Below, piece after piece: positions 58,550 to 64,000 of a DNA stretch of 64,000 nt (the first letter of the stretch is position 1; the number at the start of each line of letters is the position of its first letter). A program made the translations under genes and the position numbers. Below the pieces are notes generated by a model, which was given only the letters and a program-made list of their open reading frames with translations, did not search any database and was not told the origin of the DNA. The DNA is from Sulfurimonas aquatica (GTDB taxonomy: Bacteria > Campylobacterota > Campylobacteria > Campylobacterales > Sulfurimonadaceae), in contig NZ_CP046072.1 in the NCBI RefSeq assembly GCF_017357825.1, forward strand, positions 620,001 through 684,000, given 5' to 3'.

Positions 58550-59947
58550 TTAAAATGCTGCTGTGAATTGAACTTCAACACGATCGCCAATATTGTCTAC
58601 TACTGTTTGTGCATTAGCATTGTTTGGTGCTTGAATATCTCTAATTAGGTAGTTAAAGTCAAGACGAGTTGGACCTTTAAATCTATATGAACACCCAAGA
58701 GTAGTAGTTGTAAAGTCACGCTCGGCTTTTTCATCATTTGTTAAGCGGTTGAGATAATCATATCTTCCAAAAACTTCGAATTTTTTAGGAACAATCTCAT
58801 ACTGTAAATTCACATAACCACCATCTGCTTTATTTTCATCGCCTACAGCATATTGGAACTGCCAATCTTCTTGAAGTGCATCAGGATTTTTATCTTTAGC
58901 TCCGGTATATATCATACCCTCGGCTTTCATGTACTCAGCTTCAAATCTTAATCCGTAGTTGTAGTAAGTCATACCTAAACCATAGCGTTTACGGTTTGTA
59001 TCAACTCTTGTAGTAGTGGTTCCATCATTAGATAGAAGTGATCTCTTTCCACTCTGGCCCCATAAGTAGAACTTCAATGCTTGTGTAAAGTAACCTCTAC
59101 CACCATAAGTCTGCTCTAACGCTAAAAATCCATAGTTTGTCTCTTGTGAATCAGAACTACTGTTTGAAATACCAGTTCCATTACCATGCATATATGCATA
59201 AGAAACTGCCCAGTCATTAGCTATATCTACTGTGTCAAATATTTGAATACCAGTATCTCTAAAAGCACCTATTGGCTGTGTGACTTCACTACTTGTATAA
59301 TGGTCAGTTTTTGCACCACCAGCTGCAAGACCTGTTTGAACTGTACCAACATTTGTAACGAGTCTCTCTAAAAGTTGTTGATTTGTCATGTTTGTAAAAG
59401 TAATATATGGAGATACGAAAACAGCTTGTAAGCCCTCTTCACTACCAGGGTATTTAAACTTACCCACACGCACTTTTGCATATGGAACATGTTTTAATGT
59501 AATGGATGCATCTGAAAAGAAAGTAGCAACATTACCATGTCCTGCTAGATTGTTAACGCCATTGTTAGCAAATTCAGTCATGAAGAAATAGTTTACTAAG
59601 TTGTCATTATCTGCCATACCTCTTAGAGCTAATCTTGCCCTAAATAGGTTTACACCTGATTGACTTTGTAAGTCGGGATTAAGTAGTGAAAATGGAGTTC
59701 TATTGATTCCATCATTTTTGTTACTTATGGGGTTGAAATCTGAAACTGTTCCAAGATCTTGTTTATAGTTCACTTGAATAAATCCCCAAAGTTTTGGAAC
59801 TTTACTACGATATGGTACTTTTACACCCTTTGGTGCGACTACTGCAGGTTGTTCCCCCTGTAGTGATAGCCAGTCCGCAGCATTTACTTGAGATGAAGAT
59901 GCAAGTAGTGCTAAACCTAAAAGTTTTACTTTTAAAGCTGTTTTCAT
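58550..59947 (-). CDS. Outer-membrane porin (phosphate-selective porin O/P-like)
   Basis: This 465-residue barrel protein has a signal peptide cleaved after VNA, then an N-terminal segment VPKLWGFIQVNYKQD and many amphipathic strands (FRARLALRGMADNDNLVNYFFMTEF, AKVRVGKFKYPG, GLRFEAEYMKAEG, VQFTAAF). It ends in Phe, as porins do. The GKFK-P motif and overall pattern resemble the OprO/OprP group. The ribosome site AGGAGGAATA is near-perfect, implying high expression. It heads a porin-DsrE-sensor-regulator-kinase cluster on one strand. The substrate is unknown. Confidence 0.88.
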   Translation of the reverse strand: MKTALKVKLLGLALLASSSQVNAADWLSLQGEQPAVVAPKGVKVPYRSKVPKLWGFIQVNYKQDLGTVSDFNPISNKNDGINRTPFSLLNPDLQSQSGVNLFRARLALRGMADNDNLVNYFFMTEFANNGVNNLAGHGNVATFFSDASITLKHVPYAKVRVGKFKYPGSEEGLQAVFVSPYITFTNMTNQQLLERLVTNVGTVQTGLAAGGAKTDHYTSSEVTQPIGAFRDTGIQIFDTVDIANDWAVSYAYMHGNGTGISNSSSDSQETNYGFLALEQTYGGRGYFTQALKFYLWGQSGKRSLLSNDGTTTTRVDTNRKRYGLGMTYYNYGLRFEAEYMKAEGMIYTGAKDKNPDALQEDWQFQYAVGDENKADGGYVNLQYEIVPKKFEVFGRYDYLNRLTNDEKAERDFTTTTLGCSYRFKGPTRLDFNYLIRDIQAPNNANAQTVVDNIGDRVEVQFTAAF

Positions 59948-60046
59948 ATATTCCTCCTATGAATGATTTGTGTAGTGTAAAATAAAAGTGAAAAGAAAGT
60001 GTAAAGTTTTTATATTTGCATATACTAGAGATATAACAAGTTTAGA

Positions 60047-60052
60047 TATAAT
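60047..60052 (+). promoter_or_regulatory. Candidate -10 box of greA
   Basis: TATAAT lies 32 nt upstream of the greA ATG, in the 137-nt region divergent from the porin. The ribosome site AAAGAG is at 60071-60076. No good -35 is seen, as usual in this phylum. Confidence 0.5.
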
Positions 60053-60084
60053 CATAAAAAATAAAACTTTAAAGAGAAACAACT

Positions 60085-60582
60085 ATGCAAAGAGTAGAAC
60101 CTATGACACTTTTCGGCTATGAAAAATTACAAGCTGAAGTGAAAGATTTAAAAGAAGTGAAACGTCCTCAAGTTGTAAAAGATATAGAAGATGCACTAGA
60201 ACATGGTGACCTAAAAGAAAATGCTGAGTACCATGCCGCAAAAGAGATGCAGAAAAATATAGACAATCGTTTAGCAGAGCTTCAAGATATCTTAGGAAAC
60301 TCACAAATAGTAGACCCTAGTGAACTTGAACATGCAAGAATCTCTTTTGGTTCAACTGTATGTATGACAGATATGAATACAGATGAAGAGGTTACATACA
60401 CTATAGTAGGTGGCTGTGAATCTAATCCAGATATGGGCCTTATCTCTTTTGGTTCTCCTTTAGCAAAACAGCTTTTAGGAAAAGAGGAGGGTGATGAAGT
60501 GAAAGTCACTCTTCCTGGTGGAGAAAAAGAGTTTGAGATAGATGAAGTGAAATACCAAGAAATAGTTTTTGAGTGTCACTAA
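60085..60582 (+). CDS. greA: Transcript cleavage factor GreA
   Basis: GreA rescues backtracked RNA polymerase by stimulating transcript cleavage. The protein has 165 residues. The N-terminal coiled coil carries the tip acidic pair in GDLKENAEYHAAKE (Asp42, Glu45), and the C-terminal FKBP-like domain ends GEKEFEIDEVKYQEI. Length and motifs are normal. The argC ATG lies 3 nt after the stop. The greA/cheV/cheA neighbourhood is shared with Campylobacter. Confidence 0.96.
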   Translation: MQRVEPMTLFGYEKLQAEVKDLKEVKRPQVVKDIEDALEHGDLKENAEYHAAKEMQKNIDNRLAELQDILGNSQIVDPSELEHARISFGSTVCMTDMNTDEEVTYTIVGGCESNPDMGLISFGSPLAKQLLGKEEGDEVKVTLPGGEKEFEIDEVKYQEIVFECH

Positions 60583-60584
60583 AA

Positions 60585-61592
60585 ATGAGTAAAAATATAA
60601 ATGTAGGAATCATTGGAGTAAGTGGTTATACCGGTTTAGAGCTTGTAAAGATGCTTATAAATCATCCTACTTTTAAGCTAAATTATGTTGCTAACTCTAC
60701 TGGTGACATAACTATGGATGAACTCCATCCATCTTTAAGCGGCATTTGCTCTTTAGAGGTAAAAAAAGCTGACGTAGATGAGTGCGCAGCCACTTGTTCT
60801 CTTGTTTTTTTAGCGGTACCGCATAAGACTGCGATGGCGTTTGTGAAGCCTTTTATGAAACTTGGGATTAAAGTGGTGGACTTCTCGGCTGACTATAGAC
60901 TAACGCAAGACGTTTATGAAGAGTACTACTGTGCACATACTGACGCAGAAAATCTAGAAAATGTTGTGTATGGTCTGCCAGAGATGTTCCGCGAAGAGAT
61001 TAAGAACGCTTCTTTAGTTGCAAACCCAGGATGCTTTCCAACTTCGGCTATTTTAGGACTTCTTCCTTTTATGGATAGAAGAGTTCCTAATACTCCTATC
61101 ATTGTAGACGCAAAAACAGGTGTAAGTGGTGCTGGAAAGAAGTTAAGCGATGTGACACATTTTGTAAATGTCAACGATAACCTTTTTGCATATAACCCTT
61201 TTCATCATAGACATGCTCCTGAAATTGCTCAAAAACTTGGCGTTTCATTTGATGAGGTAAATTTTGTACCTCATTTAGTTCCATTAACTCGAGGGATGAT
61301 TTCATCTATTTATATTCAAACGCAGGGCTCATTTGATGCGGAGGAACTTGTTCGTGAGTATTATAAAGATGAGCCATATGTGCGTATCAGTAAAAACCCA
61401 GTTGATATGAAAAATACAGCGGGAACAAATTTCTGTGATATCTATGTAAAACAAAAAGGTAACCTACTATTTGTCTCAAGTTCTATAGATAACCTTCTTC
61501 GTGGCTCATCTTCCCAAGCTCTAGCAAATGCTAACTTGATGATGGGACTTGATGAAAACAGTGGGATACCTAACATAGCTTATGTCCCATAA
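60585..61592 (+). CDS. argC: N-acetyl-gamma-glutamyl-phosphate reductase
   Basis: ArgC makes N-acetylglutamate semialdehyde in arginine synthesis. I chose ATG 60585 because the product then begins directly before the NADP-binding fold (GIIGVSGYTGLELV) and follows the greA stop. A GTG at 60573 would add four residues within greA. The catalytic Cys is Cys150 in ANPGCFPT. HRHAPEIAQ and PLTRGM, typical of the enzyme's substrate region, are present. About 335 residues, normal length. It overlaps the phosphoesterase gene by 11 nt. Confidence 0.95.
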   Translation: MSKNINVGIIGVSGYTGLELVKMLINHPTFKLNYVANSTGDITMDELHPSLSGICSLEVKKADVDECAATCSLVFLAVPHKTAMAFVKPFMKLGIKVVDFSADYRLTQDVYEEYYCAHTDAENLENVVYGLPEMFREEIKNASLVANPGCFPTSAILGLLPFMDRRVPNTPIIVDAKTGVSGAGKKLSDVTHFVNVNDNLFAYNPFHHRHAPEIAQKLGVSFDEVNFVPHLVPLTRGMISSIYIQTQGSFDAEELVREYYKDEPYVRISKNPVDMKNTAGTNFCDIYVKQKGNLLFVSSSIDNLLRGSSSQALANANLMMGLDENSGIPNIAYVP

Positions 61593-62319
61593 TATAGAAC
61601 TACTTGAGGGTGCATTTGTAATCTCAGATGCACACTACTCAGATCTTCGACCCGAATTACTTGCGCTTATTAAAGATATTCATTCGAAAAAACTACTCCC
61701 TTCTCAAATCGTTTTCATGGGTGATATATTTGACGCACTTTTTGGAGAAGTTCCCTATACTCATAGTATAAATGAGGAGATGATAACTCTTATAAATGAG
61801 ATAAATCAAGAGATAGAGGTGATATACCTTGAAGGCAATCATGACTTTAATCTAGAGTCAGTTTTTCCAAACGCGAAGATATTTTCCTTGAATGAACAAC
61901 CAGTGAGTTGTAACTTTAAAGGCAAAAAAGTATGCTTGGCACATGGCGATTTTGATGTCAGTCTCTCTTATAGTATATACAGTGGAGTTATTAGAAACTC
62001 TACTGTTCTCTCTACTCTTAAAATAATAGATAATTTTACAAATCACTACATACTTAAAAAGCTAGACAGTTTTTTAGCAAAAAAAGATGATTGTAAAGAG
62101 TTCATAGGCTTTAGAGATTTTATATCTAAACGCGAGTTAGAGAAGTTTGAGTGTGATTATTTTATTGAAGGGCACTTTCATCAAAATAGCGCTTTTAGCT
62201 TTGATAATTTTTACTATATTAATTTAGCCGCTTTTGCTTGTAATCAAAGATATTTTATAGTAGAATCTTCAGATAATAAAGAACTATTAAAAGAAGAAAA
62301 ATTCTCTAAGGAGATTTAA
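61582..62319 (+). CDS. LpxH-like metallophosphoesterase (UDP-2,3-diacylglucosamine hydrolase family)
   Basis: This 245-residue calcineurin-like phosphoesterase has SDAH (Asp16, His18), MGDIFDALF (Asp48), EGNHDF (Asn86-His87), AHGD and GHFHQ, covering the full two-metal site. This set and the length match LpxH-type enzymes that release lipid X in lipid A synthesis. Many related proteins exist, so the substrate is uncertain. It overlaps argC by 11 nt and lies 3 nt before cheV. A hypothetical gene occupies the equivalent position between greA and cheV in Campylobacter. Confidence 0.78.
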   Translation: MSHNIELLEGAFVISDAHYSDLRPELLALIKDIHSKKLLPSQIVFMGDIFDALFGEVPYTHSINEEMITLINEINQEIEVIYLEGNHDFNLESVFPNAKIFSLNEQPVSCNFKGKKVCLAHGDFDVSLSYSIYSGVIRNSTVLSTLKIIDNFTNHYILKKLDSFLAKKDDCKEFIGFRDFISKRELEKFECDYFIEGHFHQNSAFSFDNFYYINLAAFACNQRYFIVESSDNKELLKEEKFSKEI

Positions 62320-62322
62320 AAT

Positions 62323-63261
62323 ATGGACGATCGTTCCCTAAAAGTCGGTTCTAATGAAATGGAACTTGTCGACTTTCGTATACTTAAACAAGAAGAAGAT
62401 GGTGTATATGAAGGTATATATGGAATAAATGTTTCAAAGGTACGTGAAATTATTCGTGTTCCATTTTTAACTGAATTGCCAGGTACGCCTGAGTTTATAG
62501 AAGGTATTTTTGATCTACGTGAAGTTGTTATACCAGTTGTAAACTTAGCAAAGTGGATGGGAATAAAAGCACCAGAGTCTGCTGAGAAAAACTCTAGAGT
62601 TATTATTACAGAGTTTAATAATGTACTTATTGGTTTTGTGGTTCATGAAGCAAAACGTATACGAAGAATTAACTGGAATGACATAGAACCTGCCTCATTT
62701 ATGAGCGGAGGTGACTCCCTTGATAGTAATAAAATAACGGGTGTAACAAAAATAGAAGACGATAACGTCCTTTTGATTTTAGACCTTGAGAGTGTTGTGC
62801 AAGACTTGGGTCTTTATGAACCGGATGTAGATAGTATACCTCAAGAGATAGAAAGATTTTCTGGATTAGCACTTGTGCTAGATGATAGTGCAACCGCTAG
62901 AAAAATAGTAAAAGAGGCACTTATAAAAATGGGCTTTAGTGTGGTAGAAGCTATGGATGGAGAAGAGGGTCTGAGTCGCCTTAATGAAATCTATAGTACT
63001 TACGGAGAAAACATAGCGAATAATTTGAAAATAATTATTTCAGATGTTGAGATGCCAAAAATGGATGGTTTTCATTTTGCATCTAATGTCAAAGCAGATG
63101 GAAGATTTAATAATATTCCTATAGTGTTCAACTCTTCGATTAGTGATCATTTTAGTGAGGGAAGAGGAATAGATGCTGGCGGTGAGGCTTATTTAGTTAA
63201 GTTTGAAGCAAGCTCATTTTATAACGAAGTAGCACGTGTTGTACGTGCACATATGAAGTAG
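62323..63261 (+). CDS. cheV: Chemotaxis protein CheV (CheW-receiver fusion)
   Basis: CheV couples receptors to CheA and can be phosphorylated for adaptation. The 312-residue protein has a CheW-like domain (about residues 15-160) and a receiver domain (about 185-310) with the acidic pair in LDDSAT, phospho-acceptor Asp241 in SDVEMPKMDG, and Lys in YLVKFEA. AAGGAG lies 9-10 nt before the ATG, inside the preceding gene. cheA follows 10 nt downstream. Confidence 0.94.
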   Translation: MDDRSLKVGSNEMELVDFRILKQEEDGVYEGIYGINVSKVREIIRVPFLTELPGTPEFIEGIFDLREVVIPVVNLAKWMGIKAPESAEKNSRVIITEFNNVLIGFVVHEAKRIRRINWNDIEPASFMSGGDSLDSNKITGVTKIEDDNVLLILDLESVVQDLGLYEPDVDSIPQEIERFSGLALVLDDSATARKIVKEALIKMGFSVVEAMDGEEGLSRLNEIYSTYGENIANNLKIIISDVEMPKMDGFHFASNVKADGRFNNIPIVFNSSISDHFSEGRGIDAGGEAYLVKFEASSFYNEVARVVRAHMK

Positions 63262-63271
63262 GAGTGTAAAT

Positions 63272-64000
63272 ATGGATGAATTTCAAGAGATACTACAAGA
63301 TTTTTTAGTCGAATCATTTGAACTTGTAGAAAAATTAGATGAAGATTTAGTAGAATTAGAAAATACCCCAGAAGATTTAGAACTTTTAAATGGTATTTTT
63401 CGTGTAGCACACACGGTTAAGGGAGCTTCATCATTTTTAAATTTTGATGTTTTAACGCACCTTACTCACCATATGGAAGATGTACTTAATAAGGCTCGTC
63501 ATGGTGAGCTAATTTTAACACCTGATATTATGGATGTTGTACTAGAATCAATTGACCTTATGAAAGCATTGCTTGAGACTATCCGTGACACAAGTGCTGA
63601 TGCTGGAATAGACGTTTCTGCTTGTGTAGCTAGACTAGATAAAGTGGCTGGCGGTACGGGAGAAGTTGAATCTCCTGTTGTAGAAGCACCTGCCGCTCAG
63701 ATTATTGAGGCTGAAGCTGTTGCGGAAGTAGCGGTAGATTCAGATGAACCTGATTATGATAATATGGACCCAGATGAGATTGAAGCTGAGATTGAGAGAC
63801 TATTACAAGAGCGCCAAGAGCAAGATAAGGCTAAACGCCAAGCTAAGATAGATGCAGGTGAGAGCGTATTAGCCGCTCCTCCTGAACCAACATCCGATGA
63901 TGAAGCTAGCTCAGAGCCAACACCAGCAGCTCCACCGCCTCCACCACCACCTTCAGCTCCAGCTGTTGTTATAAATGATGCTCCGGATGAAGATCCAAAA
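63272..64000 (+). CDS. cheA: Chemotaxis histidine kinase CheA (5' part)
   Basis: The frame is open from ATG 63272 to the window edge (243 codons). The Hpt domain (about residues 1-105) has the phosphorylated His47 in AHTVKGASSF. An acidic linker with Pro/Ala-rich and Pro-run segments follows, reaching the edge before the dimerisation and kinase domains. TAGGAG precedes the start by 7 nt. Its place after cheV matches the Campylobacterota cheV-cheA-cheW order. Confidence 0.95.
   Translation, partial: MDEFQEILQDFLVESFELVEKLDEDLVELENTPEDLELLNGIFRVAHTVKGASSFLNFDVLTHLTHHMEDVLNKARHGELILTPDIMDVVLESIDLMKALLETIRDTSADAGIDVSACVARLDKVAGGTGEVESPVVEAPAAQIIEAEAVAEVAVDSDEPDYDNMDPDEIEAEIERLLQERQEQDKAKRQAKIDAGESVLAAPPEPTSDDEASSEPTPAAPPPPPPPSAPAVVINDAPDEDPK

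Overview
The window looks like the chromosome of a Campylobacterota (Epsilonproteobacteria) bacterium close to Sulfurimonas. The evidence is an AT-rich, densely packed genome with many 1-23 nt gene overlaps, frequent GTG/TTG starts, and two neighbourhoods I know from Helicobacter/Campylobacter: folC - M23 peptidase (csd1 type) - bactofilin (ccmA) - mfd at the left, and greA - ... - cheV - cheA at the right. A short DsrE-like protein and a large porin also fit a sulfur-oxidising relative. The assignment rests on recalled family and synteny patterns, not on a search.

Layout. (1) 1-7931 is a plus-strand housekeeping operon: end of a probable LptE-like gene, a diguanylate cyclase, folC, csd1-like, ccmA-like, mfd and a YmdB-type phosphodiesterase, followed by a convergent unknown gene. 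(2) 8559-40663 is a self-contained type I secretion and adhesin locus: a TolC outer-membrane protein fused to an OmpA domain, an OmpA/TSP3 protein, an ABC exporter with a degenerate C39 domain, an HlyD/LapC adaptor, a LuxR-type regulator with a receiver lacking its Asp, and a giant LapA-like surface protein gene of about 24.6 kb ending at a strong terminator. The giant gene has an N-terminal retention module with a TAAG (LapG-type) motif, 14 Calx-beta/Ig-like modules, about 46 copies of a 324-bp (108-residue) Ig-like repeat that appear identical at the DNA level, three near-identical cadherin-like repeats, two VWA domains and a C-terminal secretion region. The reading frame is broken only between about 28755 and 30060. 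There a truncated repeat junction and a cluster of small indels sit inside an otherwise perfect array, which looks like an assembly or sequencing artefact rather than a true pseudogene.

(3) 40708-50845 holds a kinase-less sensor, a small HTH protein, dnaX, a murL-murD2-like pair (an alternative route for D-glutamate into peptidoglycan), a DUF302 protein, rho, a short membrane chemoreceptor-like protein and two unknown proteins. (4) 50935-55177 holds a degenerate EAL-HDOD protein, surE, a TcdA/ThiF-like E1 enzyme and three unknown small genes. (5) 55174-59947 (minus strand) is a porin - DsrE - Cache-like sensor - OmpR regulator - histidine kinase group, probably an envelope-sensing and uptake unit. 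(6) 60047-64000 holds greA, argC, an LpxH-like phosphoesterase, cheV and the start of cheA.

No rRNA, tRNA, CRISPR array, transposase or prophage was seen, and no gene-free stretch exceeds 300 bases. Working together, the locus at 8.6-40.6 kb would build, export, anchor and regulate one very long cell-surface filament. The LapD/LapG pair that would control its release is not in this window.
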